Numbered from the stretch's first letter, positions 55,425-63,631 are shown. The stretch is 64,000 nt of DNA from Lachnospiraceae bacterium P6B14 (GCA_000687695.1 JHWZ01000001.1:124001-188000), one strand, 5' to 3'. A program made the numbers and translations. The notes: a model not told the origin generated them from the sequence alone.

Positions 55425-55901
55425 TCAGATAATAATATCCACCGGCTCACACTCCGCCACATCGATCAGATCACTTGGCGAAAGCTCAATCTGAAAACCG
55501 ACTTTACCTGCGCTGACATATATCTTATTTAGTTCCTTCGCTGTCTCATGAATAAATGTCGGAAACTTTTTCTTCATGCCTATTGGTGAGCATCCCCCAT
55601 GGACGTAGCCTGTCAGAGGCAAAAGCTCCTTTTGTTTGATCATAGCGATTGATTTTTCTTTTGCAGCTTGAGCTGCTTTTTTTAAGTCAAGCTCGCCCTC
55701 TACCGGAACTACAAACACATAATATGCACCTGACTTACCGCGCGTAACAAGCGTCTTAAACACACACTCGGTCGACTCTCCGAGTATCCCTGCGATCTGC
55801 TCGCCCGACAAAGACGGATCCGCCTCGTAGGAATGACTTTCATAAGTAATCTTTTTCGCGTCTAAAACACGCATAACATTTGTCTTTTCTTTATTTTTCA
55901 T
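55425..55901 (-). CDS. Aminoacyl-tRNA deacylase (YbaK/EbsC family)
   Basis: 158 residues of the YbaK/ProRS-insertion family. Visible marks are TNVMRVLDAKKITYESHSY at the start, VFKTLVTRG (with the catalytic Lys position), VPVEGELDLKKAA and GGCSPIGMKKKFPT. Such proteins remove wrong amino acids, chiefly Cys or Ala, from tRNA-Pro. The open frame begins at 55952; I prefer the ATG at 55901, which gives the usual family start, although neither has a clear ribosome site. Confidence 0.9.
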   Translation of the reverse strand: MKNKEKTNVMRVLDAKKITYESHSYEADPSLSGEQIAGILGESTECVFKTLVTRGKSGAYYVFVVPVEGELDLKKAAQAAKEKSIAMIKQKELLPLTGYVHGGCSPIGMKKKFPTFIHETAKELNKIYVSAGKVGFQIELSPSDLIDVAECEPVDIII

Positions 55902-55969
55902 GATTATTCTATCACAATACTCCAGCTGTATATGTCTTTTCTTTTTCATCACACTATTAACAAGGCTGA

Positions 55970-55998
55970 ATTATATCATATCCACGCGAAAAAGGCAA
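55970..55998 (-). promoter_or_regulatory. Promoter of aminoacyl-tRNA deacylase gene
   Basis: Minus strand TTGCCT (55993-55998), 17 nt, TATAAT (55970-55975). The -35 box is part of the palindrome AAAGGCAAGCCTTT (55991-56004). Confidence 0.75.
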
Positions 55999-56088
55999 GC
56001 CTTTAGTCAGCATTAGAAGATCATTTCATCCACGGCGCAGGTCAAGTTATCCATCTTCCACATACGAAAAAGAGAGATCATATGTTGT

Positions 56089-56115
56089 GTGGAGCACTTT
56101 TTTCCTCTGCTCCAC
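56089..56115. repeat. 8-bp perfect hairpin in gene-free stretch
   Basis: GTGGAGCA (56089-56096) and TGCTCCAC (56108-56115) with an 11-nt loop. It lies in the 285-nt space between the deacylase and ORF6N genes, where I see no reading frame of note. Confidence 0.5.
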
Positions 56116-56156
56116 GGTTCGTAAAGCCATGCCAATCAACTCCTTCCTCAAAAAGA

Positions 56157-56182
56157 AAAGCACCTACCAACGTAAGTGCTTT
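56157..56182 (-). terminator. Intrinsic terminator of ORF6N gene
   Basis: AAAGCACCTAC (56157-56167) pairs with GTAAGTGCTTT (56172-56182), one mismatch, followed in the minus direction by TTTTCTTTTT. Confidence 0.85.
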
Positions 56183-56186
56183 CATT

Positions 56187-57170
56187 TCATCGTAAAACCA
56201 GATCCGGATTACCTAAAAGATCATCAATCATCGGCTTATATAGGTTTTTGTCATCCATTTTTGATATTGCCATTACTCTTTTTCCGCCATCCTTGCTGGA
56301 TGCTCCGCAATGATAAACCTTGAATGTTCTCGCTTTATAATCAAGAAAGATAAACCTATCGTGGTATTTTCCTTCTGTCTTCTTAAATGAAATATTTAAA
56401 TCCGGATACTCCGCGCAAAAATCCACAAATTCTAGATTGGTAAGATGATTACTCCTATTATCCGAGAATATAATTATGTCAACGGTTTTAGGCACATCCC
56501 TGAGCAAATAAAGCGTCTTCAATCCAATATAGTCATCAACAACATATATGGATTTCTTAGCAAGAGAGTAGATCTTCGCATACGCCATATCGGATTCTAC
56601 CGTTTTCCCATCTAACACTAGATACTCTCGTCCGATATGATTATCTGCGAAATTTTTCATAAATTTTTCGAGGTCATTCTTAGTTGCCATATCCTCTTTG
56701 ATTTGCCTGATTTCCTGCGTGTTTTCAGCTGTTTGCAAAGAAAGCCTTGTGATATCTTCTTGGGCTATCATTTGAGGAGCATCGTTGATGTAGTCCTTCA
56801 TTTGCTTAAACAGCCTAACTAAGGCTCTGCTTTGCATTACCGCTAATTCGCCTTTCAAGACGGTCATCAACATGTAGATTCCCTGTTCAGTAAATGCAAA
56901 AGGAGGTTTTCTCGTTCCGCCCCATCTTGATGTCACATTTTGCAACATCAAGTCATGAAATTCTTCATCCGTCAACTGGAACATAAAGTCGTCACCCTCA
57001 AATTTTTCAGAATTACGACCAACCTGCTGATTCAAGTACCTTGTTTCATATCCATACAATTCAGCAAGATCAAAATCCAGCATTACCTTTTGACCTCGAA
57101 AAGTATATATCTTATCCTTAATGGTTTCTTCCGTAACGAGAATCACTCCCGCCTGTACCATATCAGCCAT
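56187..57170 (-). CDS. ORF6N-domain protein with PLD-like C-terminal domain
   Basis: 327 residues. The N-terminal ORF6N domain (about 10-110: TFRGQKVMLDFDLAELYGYETR, within 18-40, and FAFTEQGIYMLMTVL) is typical of phage antirepressors and other mobile-element proteins. A helical linker (about 115-185) follows. The C-terminal part (about 190-325) resembles a phospholipase-D-like fold, with SIYVVDDYIGLKTL, IIIFSDNR and KYHDRFIFLDYK, but only one H-x-D-like site. Function is unknown; DNA-linked regulation or defence is possible. It is next to tRNA-Leu. GAGAGGTG precedes the ATG. Confidence 0.85.
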   Translation of the reverse strand: MADMVQAGVILVTEETIKDKIYTFRGQKVMLDFDLAELYGYETRYLNQQVGRNSEKFEGDDFMFQLTDEEFHDLMLQNVTSRWGGTRKPPFAFTEQGIYMLMTVLKGELAVMQSRALVRLFKQMKDYINDAPQMIAQEDITRLSLQTAENTQEIRQIKEDMATKNDLEKFMKNFADNHIGREYLVLDGKTVESDMAYAKIYSLAKKSIYVVDDYIGLKTLYLLRDVPKTVDIIIFSDNRSNHLTNLEFVDFCAEYPDLNISFKKTEGKYHDRFIFLDYKARTFKVYHCGASSKDGGKRVMAISKMDDKNLYKPMIDDLLGNPDLVLR

Positions 57171-57204
57171 AGATGTCACCTCTCTCGCTCTTAAGGTAAC
57201 TACA

Positions 57205-57233
57205 AGCATACCACATAAACTCGGGTTTTTCAA
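57205..57233 (-). promoter_or_regulatory. Promoter of ORF6N gene
   Basis: Minus strand TTGAAA (57228-57233), 17 nt, TATGCT (57205-57210). Confidence 0.7.
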
Positions 57234-57267
57234 CAACTAATTCAAATAAAGAACATTTACATTCAAG

Positions 57268-57401
57268 GGCAGAGGCGTAGCCTCTGCCTTCCTTTTGCGG
57301 AAGATGGGGTGAGGCGGATTCCGAACACGACCGAGCGAGTTCGCCGAAGGCGAAGCTCGCGAGACCTTGAACCCGTGGGTTCAAGGCTTCCGAAGGAAGC
57401 C
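57268..57401. repeat. Cluster of four palindromes beside tRNA-Leu
   Basis: In 134 nt lie GGCAGAGGC/GCCTCTGCC (57268-57288), GCGAG-TTCGCC with GGCGAAGCTCGC (57335-57360), CCTTGAACCC/GGGTTCAAGG (57365-57386) and GGCTTCC/GGAAGCC (57385-57401). They code for nothing. GGGTTCAAGG resembles a tRNA T-arm. Confidence 0.65.
57296..57308. repeat. 13-bp duplicate of tRNA-Leu 3' end (possible att site)
   Basis: TGCGGAAGATGGG here equals the plus-strand copy of the tRNA 3' end at 57449-57461. Duplicated tRNA 3' ends are typical of integrated elements; here the enclosed stretch is only 140 nt. Confidence 0.5.
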
Positions 57402-57441
57402 AAAAAAGAGGTCTGGTTCTTTAGAACCAAACCTCTTTTTT
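57402..57441. terminator. Intrinsic terminator of tRNA-Leu
   Basis: AAAAAAGAGGT...TGGTTCT (57402-57420) pairs with AGAACCA...ACCTCTTTTTT (57423-57441), one mismatch. It begins 8 nt after the tRNA and works in both directions by sequence. Confidence 0.93.
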
Positions 57442-57448
57442 ATCTCCC

Positions 57449-57532
57449 TGCGGAAGATGGGACTTGAACCCACACGGTGTTGCCACCACTAGATCCTTAG
57501 TCTAGCTCGTCTGCCAATTCCGACACTTCCGC
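57449..57532 (-). tRNA. tRNA-Leu (AAG anticodon)
   Basis: 84 nt with acceptor arms GCGGAAG/CTTCCGC, an anticodon stem CTAGA/TCTAG with loop CTAAGGA (anticodon AAG, reads CUU and CUC after A-to-I editing), a long class II variable arm (TGGTGGCAACACCG) and T-arm TGGGTTCAAGTCCCA. CCA is not encoded. Confidence 0.95.
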
Positions 57533-57542
57533 AAACAACGAT

Positions 57543-57571
57543 ATATTAGCAGAAAACAGATTAGTTGTCAA
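57543..57571 (-). promoter_or_regulatory. Sigma-A promoter of tRNA-Leu
   Basis: Minus strand TTGACA (57566-57571), 17 nt, TAATAT (57543-57548). The -35 box overlaps the last codons of hydF. Confidence 0.88.
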
Positions 57572-58679
57572 GCACTTTTTCAAGAATTCCCTTGATATAT
57601 GCTATCGCGATCCCATAATTGGTGATCGGAACGCCCTGTTTCCTTGCTTTCTCGATCCTTTCGAGTATCTGACGACGGTTCACCATGCACCCTCCGCACT
57701 GGAGGATCAGGTCGTATCCGCTCAGATCCTCAGGGAAATCCTTCCCCGCTGCGACATCGACCGATATTTCCCCGCCGATTCGCTTTTTAATAAGGCCAGG
57801 TATCTTTACCCTGCCTATATCCTCATCTAAAGGCGCATGAGAACAGCTCTCAGCGATGAGTATTCGCGCTCCGGGCTTGAGGTCGTCTATTGCCTTAGCT
57901 CCGGCCACGTAAGCCTCCATATCGCCCTTTAACGCCGCATACAGAACGGAGAACGATGTGAGCGCACTCTCCTTAGGCTTCTTCTCATATACGAGATCAA
58001 AAACCTGAGAATCCGTGATGATGAGTTTCGGCGGCTCAGTAAGCACTGATAACGCCGATTCAATCTCCTCCGGCGCCACACACATGGTACGTGCATGCAC
58101 ATCCAGAAGCTCACGTAATGTGGCAACCTGCGGGAGGATCAGCCTCCCCTTCGGCGCCTGCTTATCCTGTGGCATCACGAGCATCACGAGATCACCCTCA
58201 GCCACTGCACCATCAAGGATCGTCCTTTCAGGTACGGATCTTGCTGCCGCAATGATGGAGGCCTTTACAGCCTCTATATCATCACGATCATCACCGGTGA
58301 CATTAACCACCGGAATATTTTTTTCATTAAAAAACTTTACAAGCTCACTCTCGGCCTGAGAATCAACTTCGTCTGCCCTTACGACAACAGCGATATCACA
58401 TACTGCTGCCTCGCGCATAGTGCGCTCCATACGGGCTGAGCCAAGAGATGTCTCATCCTCGAGTCCCGGTGTATCTATGAGGATACACGGGCCTATCGGT
58501 AATATCTCTATCGCCTTGTGAACCGGATCCGTAGTGGTCCCGGGCTCCGGCGATACTATAGACACATCCTGAGATGCGAGTGCGTTCACAAGAGTTGACT
58601 TTCCGGAATTAGTCTTTCCGAAAAAACCGATATGAACACGCATACCCGACGGCGTCTCACCAATTCCGGGATTACGCAT
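57561..58679 (-). CDS. hydF: [FeFe]-hydrogenase maturation GTPase HydF
   Basis: 372 residues: a GTPase domain (G1 GKTNSGKS at about 21, G3 DTPGLED at about 69), a dimerisation region and a C-terminal cluster-binding domain with ESCSHAP (about 274) and LQCGGCMVN (about 330), the HydF CxH...CxxC ligands. HydF is the scaffold that assembles the 2Fe subcluster with HydE and HydG and hands it to the hydrogenase. It begins 2 nt after rplT, so it rides on the ribosomal-protein transcript. An ATG at 58643 is a less likely start. Confidence 0.96.
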   Translation of the reverse strand: MRNPGIGETPSGMRVHIGFFGKTNSGKSTLVNALASQDVSIVSPEPGTTTDPVHKAIEILPIGPCILIDTPGLEDETSLGSARMERTMREAAVCDIAVVVRADEVDSQAESELVKFFNEKNIPVVNVTGDDRDDIEAVKASIIAAARSVPERTILDGAVAEGDLVMLVMPQDKQAPKGRLILPQVATLRELLDVHARTMCVAPEEIESALSVLTEPPKLIITDSQVFDLVYEKKPKESALTSFSVLYAALKGDMEAYVAGAKAIDDLKPGARILIAESCSHAPLDEDIGRVKIPGLIKKRIGGEISVDVAAGKDFPEDLSGYDLILQCGGCMVNRRQILERIEKARKQGVPITNYGIAIAYIKGILEKVLDN

Positions 58680-58681
58680 GA

Positions 58682-59041
58682 TTACGCACTAAGCTTTCCC
58701 TTTGCAGCCTCTACGAGCTGAGCGAATCCATCCGGATCAGATACAGCCATCTCAGCGAGCATCTTGCGGTTTACATCGATGTTCGCAAGCTTGAGACCAT
58801 GCATAAACTTTGAATATGAAAGTCCGTTGATACGAGCTGCAGCGTTGATACGAGCGATCCAGAGCTGACGGAACTGTCTTTTTCTCTGCTTACGTCCTGT
58901 GTAGCTCTCCTCGAGCGCACGCATTACAGACTGCTTAGCAACACGGTACTGCTTACTTCTCGCGCCATAGTAACCCTTAGCGAGTTTCAAAACTCTCTTA
59001 TGCTTTTTCTTGGCATTCATGCCACCCTTAATTCTAGCCAT
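58682..59041 (-). CDS. rplT: Ribosomal protein L20
   Basis: 119 residues, full-length L20 ([19 protein letters not shown] and [13 protein letters not shown]). It binds 23S rRNA early in assembly and, in Firmicutes, represses its own operon through the infC leader. It is third in the infC-rpmI-rplT order, 50 nt after rpmI. Confidence 0.99.
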   Translation of the reverse strand: MARIKGGMNAKKKHKRVLKLAKGYYGARSKQYRVAKQSVMRALEESYTGRKQRKRQFRQLWIARINAAARINGLSYSKFMHGLKLANIDVNRKMLAEMAVSDPDGFAQLVEAAKGKLSA

Positions 59042-59091
59042 TGTAATAATCCTCCAATTCTATCTTCTTTCATTAAATCCTGCAATTTGTC

Positions 59092-59295
59092 TCAGCGATA
59101 CGGTAAGATCTTCTTCATTACCTTCTCGTTGGTCGCATCCATCATAGTGGACTGACGAAGACCTCTTTTACGCTTTGTAGATTTCTTTGTGAGAATATGG
59201 CTGTGGTTTGCCTTGTTTCTCTTAAGCTTGCCGCTGCCTGTAGTCTTGAAACGCTTTGCAGCTGCTCTTTTTGTTTTCATCTTCTGATTTGCCAT
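59092..59295 (-). CDS. rpmI: Ribosomal protein L35
   Basis: 67 residues, basic, with the L35 pattern [20 protein letters not shown] at the start. It is 34 nt after infC. Confidence 0.99.
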   Translation of the reverse strand: MANQKMKTKRAAAKRFKTTGSGKLKRNKANHSHILTKKSTKRKRGLRQSTMMDATNEKVMKKILPYR

Positions 59296-59329
59296 GATAC
59301 TATCTCCTTTACATTTTTATCTATGGTTA

Positions 59330-59839
59330 TCACTTGCCACTCGGCGAGATAAACATAACCATACTTCTGCCTTCCATCTTCGGAGGCTTGTCTACGACAC
59401 AGATATCCTCCAGCTTCTCAACGAACTGGTCCATCATCTGTCTTCCGACATCCTTGTGCGCCATCTCACGACCTCTGAACCGTAGTGATACCTTGATCTT
59501 GTCTCCTTTGGTCAAAAATTTTCTGGCCTGGTTTGCTTTGGTATTCAGATCGTTGACATCGATATTCGGTGAGAGTCTGATTTCCTTAGTCTCGACCGTG
59601 CGCTGCTTTTTCTTGGCTTCCTTTGCCTTACGCGACTGCTCATAACGATACTTTCCGTAATCGATGATCTTGCACACCGGCGGAGTCGCTGTCGGCGCGA
59701 TCTTTACCAGATCGAGTCCCGAGTCCTTGGCCTTAAAATACGCTTCCTTCGCTGACATGATCCCCAACTGCTCACCATCCGGTCCGATGACGCGGACTTC
59801 TTTGTCGCGGATCTGCTCATTGATCATTAAATCGCTGAT
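59330..59839 (-). CDS. infC: Translation initiation factor IF-3
   Basis: 169 residues counted from an ATC codon at 59837-59839. The first ATG (59827) would give MINEQIRDKEVR, but the Shine-Dalgarno GGAGGG (59847-59852) is 7 nt from the ATC and 19 nt from the ATG. IF-3 genes generally start with AUU or AUC, which IF-3 itself discriminates against, giving autoregulation. N-domain, linker and C-domain (VSLRFRGREMAHKDVGRQM) are complete. Confidence 0.96.
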   Translation of the reverse strand: MSDLMINEQIRDKEVRVIGPDGEQLGIMSAKEAYFKAKDSGLDLVKIAPTATPPVCKIIDYGKYRYEQSRKAKEAKKKQRTVETKEIRLSPNIDVNDLNTKANQARKFLTKGDKIKVSLRFRGREMAHKDVGRQMMDQFVEKLEDICVVDKPPKMEGRSMVMFISPSGK

Positions 59840-60002
59840 GGTCTTACCCTCCTTTAAAAAAGAAAATGGACAGCCACAAAGCTATCCACATACATAAGTC
59901 AGACATAAAAATGTCCCGACACAACAAACTATGTTGACCTCAATCGTGTGACAGGAAACCCTGTACGACCGGGTGAGAGCGGATAACTCTGCTTTGATAC
60001 AA
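59840..60002 (-). ncRNA. Leader of infC operon with attenuator (L20-leader-like)
   Basis: About 160 nt lie between the promoter and infC. They include a GC-rich structured part (around 59930-59985) and, near the end, a terminator: GGACAGC (59868-59874) with GCTATCC (59881-59887), followed in the minus direction by ATTTTCTTTTTT. This fits the L20-controlled attenuation leader of Firmicutes. Pairing of the anti-terminator was not worked out. Confidence 0.7.
59861..59887 (-). terminator. Attenuator terminator upstream of infC
   Basis: Minus strand GGATAGC, TTTGTG, GCTGTCC, then ATTTTCTTTTTT, 9 nt before the infC ribosome site. It stands before the operon, so it must be regulated. Confidence 0.82.
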
Positions 60003-60007
60003 ACGCA

Positions 60008-60036
60008 ATATTAACATAAAACAGGTATGCTGTCAA
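60008..60036 (-). promoter_or_regulatory. Sigma-A promoter of infC-rpmI-rplT-hydF
   Basis: Minus strand TTGACA (60031-60036), 17 nt, TAATAT (60008-60013). Confidence 0.92.
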
Positions 60037-60058
60037 GCAAAAAATGCAAATTTTCGCA

Positions 60059-61507
60059 TTAAAACCGAAAATCTCTCTTTCCGGCCTTCATTATTTCTTC
60101 GATATGGAGCTTGGCTACACCTCTGACCTGGACATTCGGGATGTTTTCAAGTTCTTTACGTATGAGCGCCATACCCTTTTCCTTTACGGAAGGAGACGCA
60201 TAATCCATCATATACTCGGTCAGTGTCATCAGCGCATTCGGATGACAGCAGTTCGAGATCTGTCCGGTCTTGCAAAGACTCATAAATCTGTCTCCGGTCC
60301 TGCCCTCGCGGTAGCAGGCCGTACAGAACGACGGTATATAACCCAGATCTATCAGCCAGTCGATCACCTCGTCAAGTGATCTCTGATCGGATACGTCAAA
60401 CTGCTCGGTATCATGCGGTCTTTCGTCCTCTGTGTAACCGCCGACTGAGGTTCTGGAGCCTCCGCTTATCTGCGAAATACCCATAGCCAGAGCCTTTTTT
60501 CTCACTTCCTCACTCTCTCTGGTGGAGATGATCATACCGGTATAAGGAACGGCGATACGTATGCAGGCAATGATCTTTGTAAAGATATCATCATCGATAC
60601 CGCCCTCAAATTCGGAAGGATCGATATCGTCTGCTTTTTTTACTCTCGGCACACTGATGGTATGCGGTCCTACGCCATGCACCGCCTCGAGATGCTCGGC
60701 GTGCATCAGAAGTCCGACAAACTCATACTTATATTTTTCCAGTCCGAAAAGAACACCCAGACCTACATCATCGATACCGCCCTGCATAGCGCGGTCCATG
60801 GCCTCCGTGTGATACTCATAATTACTTTTCGGTCCCGTAGGATGAAGCTCCTCGTAACCCTTCCTGTCATAGGTCTCCTGAAACAGGATGTAGGTTCCGA
60901 TCTCGGCATCGCGGAGCATTCTGTACTCTTCAACCGAGGTTGCGGCGATGTTTACGTTGATACGACGTATCGCGCCATTTTTATGCTTGATATCATAAAT
61001 GGTTTTTATACTGTCGAGGATATACTCGATAGGATTATTGATAGGATCCTCTCCTGCCTCGATGGCAAGGCGCTTGTGTCCCATATCCTGCAGAGCTATA
61101 ACCTCCGCGCGTATCTCCTCCTGCGTGAGTTTTTTGCGCGGTATGGCTTTGTTTTTCAGATGATACGGACAGTAAAGGCATCCGTTCACGCAGTAATTTG
61201 ACAGATAAAGTGGTGCGAAAAGGACGATCCTGTTACCGTAAAACTCCTGCTTGATCTCCTCGGCAAGCTCTATCATCTGACTTACCTTTTTCGGGTCATC
61301 ACACTCCAAAAGGACCGCCGCCTCACGGTGCGTCAGTCCTTTACATGTGAGAACTCCGCCGTTTCTGACCGGTTTTGCCTTGCTTAGGATCTCATCGATC
61401 AGAGCGAAGTTATTTTTATTCTTTTTTGCGTATTCAAGTGTATCCATTATCTCTTCATGGTTGATAAAATCATCAGCATGAAGAGATTTCGGATCATATG
61501 TTGACAT
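60059..61507 (-). CDS. hydG: [FeFe]-hydrogenase maturase HydG (radical SAM)
   Basis: 482 residues. The radical SAM cluster motif is NYCVNGCLYCPYH (CX3CX2C, about residue 96), and the C-terminal cluster motif is FCTACYREGRTGDRFM...CKTGQISNCC, as in HydG. HydG splits tyrosine to CO and cyanide for the H-cluster. The start ATG at 61507 has GGAGGGAGG upstream. ThiH is the nearest alternative but lacks the C-terminal cluster. It is monocistronic with its own promoter; HydE and hydrogenase genes are not in the window. Confidence 0.96.
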   Translation of the reverse strand: MSTYDPKSLHADDFINHEEIMDTLEYAKKNKNNFALIDEILSKAKPVRNGGVLTCKGLTHREAAVLLECDDPKKVSQMIELAEEIKQEFYGNRIVLFAPLYLSNYCVNGCLYCPYHLKNKAIPRKKLTQEEIRAEVIALQDMGHKRLAIEAGEDPINNPIEYILDSIKTIYDIKHKNGAIRRINVNIAATSVEEYRMLRDAEIGTYILFQETYDRKGYEELHPTGPKSNYEYHTEAMDRAMQGGIDDVGLGVLFGLEKYKYEFVGLLMHAEHLEAVHGVGPHTISVPRVKKADDIDPSEFEGGIDDDIFTKIIACIRIAVPYTGMIISTRESEEVRKKALAMGISQISGGSRTSVGGYTEDERPHDTEQFDVSDQRSLDEVIDWLIDLGYIPSFCTACYREGRTGDRFMSLCKTGQISNCCHPNALMTLTEYMMDYASPSVKEKGMALIRKELENIPNVQVRGVAKLHIEEIMKAGKRDFRF

Positions 61508-61534
61508 GTCTGTTGCCTCCCTCCACAATATTAC

Positions 61535-61562
61535 ATTATACCACCTTCACTGTAAAATTCAA
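61535..61562 (-). promoter_or_regulatory. Promoter of hydG
   Basis: Minus strand TTGAAT (61557-61562), 16 nt, TATAAT (61535-61540). Confidence 0.85.
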
Positions 61563-61574
61563 GTATCAAAAATT

Positions 61575-61608
61575 GGGGCTTCCGCGTTCGGATAACGTCG
61601 GAAGCCCC
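61575..61608 (-). terminator. Intrinsic terminator of sugar ABC permease operon
   Basis: GGGGCTTCCG (61575-61584) and CGGAAGCCCC (61599-61608), extended by CGTT/AACG, then AATTTTT in the minus direction. Confidence 0.93.
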
Positions 61609-61666
61609 AGACTGGGGAAGAAACAAGCTAGGTGATTTCTCCCCAAATAAACTCTTGACAGTATTT

Positions 61667-62626
61667 TTAACCCTTTACCGCACCTGCCATCATACCCTTG
61701 ACCAGCTTGTCCTGCATGATGATAAACAGGATGATCATCGGAAGCACCGACAGCGTCAGGCACGCCATGATCATCGCGGTATTTGACGCGTACTGCCCCT
61801 GATAGTTCCAGAGAGCCAAAGGCAATGTACGGTTTTCGTTTGACTGCGTGAGTGTAAATGCAAAAATGAACTCATTCCAGATATTTACACCGTTGTATAT
61901 CGCCAAAGTCGACAGACCCGGCACGCTCAAAGGCATGATAACCTTGAAGAATCTTTTATATTTGCTGCAACCGTCTATATCGGCCGCTTCCTCAAGGTCT
62001 CTCGGTATACCTTCCATAAATCCTACCAGAATGAACACGGATATCGGTAGCGCAAAAGCAACATTAACCGGAATCAGCGCCCAGATGGTATCATAAAGTC
62101 CCATACCGATAGTCAACTGGAAGATCGGGATCATCGTTACATGGATCGGCACACTCATCAGAGCCACGATCAGCATGTAGATCGGCTTTCTCATCTTGAA
62201 TCTGAATCTGGAGAGCGGATATGCCGCGCACGCAGATATAAATAAAAGTATGATCAGCGACAGTGCAAGTACGATGACCGAGTTTTTGAAGTAAATCCAG
62301 AAGTTCGGATCGGTTATGACATCTAAGTAGTTCTTAGTAAATATCTTTTCGGGCAGGTGAAACGCGCCATACATGATCGTTTCAAGCTTCTGTTTGAAGC
62401 CCGTAAGTACCATAAATAAAAATGGTATGAGCGCGACAAAGAGCCATATGATGGCAAGTATCATAACAAATATCCATGATGTGACTTTCTTTCTTTTGGC
62501 TACGGCATAGACCTTGTTCAGATCCTTTTGCTCGTAGTCATCACATCTGTTGATGACCTTACCGTCTTCAACTATCTTTTCATCATCAAGTTCAATGTCC
62601 TGCTTGATATTTTTATTATCCGTCAT
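61667..62626 (-). CDS. Sugar ABC transporter permease (MalG type)
   Basis: 319 residues: about 45 charged N-terminal residues in the cytoplasm, then six membrane segments (about 52-300) and the EAA loop EGIPRDLEEAADIDGCSKYKRFF (within about 205-228), the site that contacts the ATPase. It belongs to the CUT1 (oligosaccharide) group. Its ATG overlaps the stop of the MalF-type gene as ATGA. Confidence 0.95.
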   Translation of the reverse strand: MTDNKNIKQDIELDDEKIVEDGKVINRCDDYEQKDLNKVYAVAKRKKVTSWIFVMILAIIWLFVALIPFLFMVLTGFKQKLETIMYGAFHLPEKIFTKNYLDVITDPNFWIYFKNSVIVLALSLIILLFISACAAYPLSRFRFKMRKPIYMLIVALMSVPIHVTMIPIFQLTIGMGLYDTIWALIPVNVAFALPISVFILVGFMEGIPRDLEEAADIDGCSKYKRFFKVIMPLSVPGLSTLAIYNGVNIWNEFIFAFTLTQSNENRTLPLALWNYQGQYASNTAMIMACLTLSVLPMIILFIIMQDKLVKGMMAGAVKG

Positions 62627-63528
62627 AGTATGTCGTCACCTCCCTTTCTGTTCAGTAGCTTCATGACTATGGCAGCAAAGACGGTGATAAGTATGAACAT
62701 ACCACCCGCGATCGCCGAGCCGTAACCCATGTTGAAGGTGATGAACGAATTTTTATACATATATGTCGCCATAAGTTCCGTAGACGTTCCGGGTCCTCCT
62801 CCCGTCATAACGTAGATGAGGTCGAAGTACTTCAGAGAACCGATCAAAGAAAGAATGATGGCACTCTTTATCGTAGGAACCAAAAGCGGCAATGCTATAC
62901 GACGGATATACTGTGCATGGGTCGCACCATCCACGACAGCCGCCTCGTAAACGTCTGTTGAAATACTGGAGTAACCCGCCATATAATAAACCATATAAAA
63001 CGGGATAAACTGCCAGCAGATAACCGCGATTACGGCAAAAAGCGCCGTGCTCTGATTACCGAGAAGGTCAATCTTTCCACCGCCGAAAAGCTCAGCGATA
63101 GAGGAAACCAGGCCTCCGTTTGTGGCCAAAGCATATCGGAAAAGATAACCGACTGCAACCGAGCTCATAAGCATCGGTAAGAACCATATTGCTTTAAAGA
63201 AATTGAACTTCTTTCCGCCTGCATCGAGGAAAGTAGCAAGAAGAATACCGATAGGCATCTGGATCACCAGAGAAAGAACCATGATGATCAGGTTGTTCTT
63301 GAACGCTCCCCAAAACTTGGAATCACCTATCAGTGCTACCCAGTTGTCAAAGCCGATAAAGCTTTTATCCGCTGAGATACCGTTCCACTGAAAAAGGCTG
63401 TTAATGAAGGTTGCTATTATCGGGTATAACAGATATGCTGCCAGAAAAATGAGAGCCGGCAAAAGGAATACGGTCTCACATATTATGAGAGAACGGCGTC
63501 TTTTTTTTAAGACATTTGATATTCCCAT
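62623..63528 (-). CDS. Sugar ABC transporter permease (MalF type)
   Basis: 301 residues with six membrane segments and the EAA loop STDVYEAAVVDGATHAQYIRR (within about 195-216). It pairs with the MalG-type permease. It begins with GGAGTG upstream, and it follows the solute-binding gene after a 103-nt space with a strong hairpin. The ATPase subunit is not encoded nearby, so a shared MsmK-type ATPase is likely. Confidence 0.95.
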   Translation of the reverse strand: MGISNVLKKRRRSLIICETVFLLPALIFLAAYLLYPIIATFINSLFQWNGISADKSFIGFDNWVALIGDSKFWGAFKNNLIIMVLSLVIQMPIGILLATFLDAGGKKFNFFKAIWFLPMLMSSVAVGYLFRYALATNGGLVSSIAELFGGGKIDLLGNQSTALFAVIAVICWQFIPFYMVYYMAGYSSISTDVYEAAVVDGATHAQYIRRIALPLLVPTIKSAIILSLIGSLKYFDLIYVMTGGGPGTSTELMATYMYKNSFITFNMGYGSAIAGGMFILITVFAAIVMKLLNRKGGDDIL

Positions 63529-63568
63529 AAGTGGTCACTCCTTTTTTAACATAACATCTGTAAAAAAT

Positions 63569-63610
63569 GGCGCGCACCCGGGATGTATAATATACTCCGG
63601 GACACGCGCC
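63569..63610 (-). terminator. Hairpin between solute-binding protein and permease genes
   Basis: GGCGCG...CCCGG (63569-63581) pairs with CCGGG...CGCGCC (63597-63610), followed in the minus direction by ATTTTTT. It probably stops most transcripts, so binding protein exceeds permease. Confidence 0.88.
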
Positions 63611-63631
63611 CTTCATCTCAAAATGCTTTAA

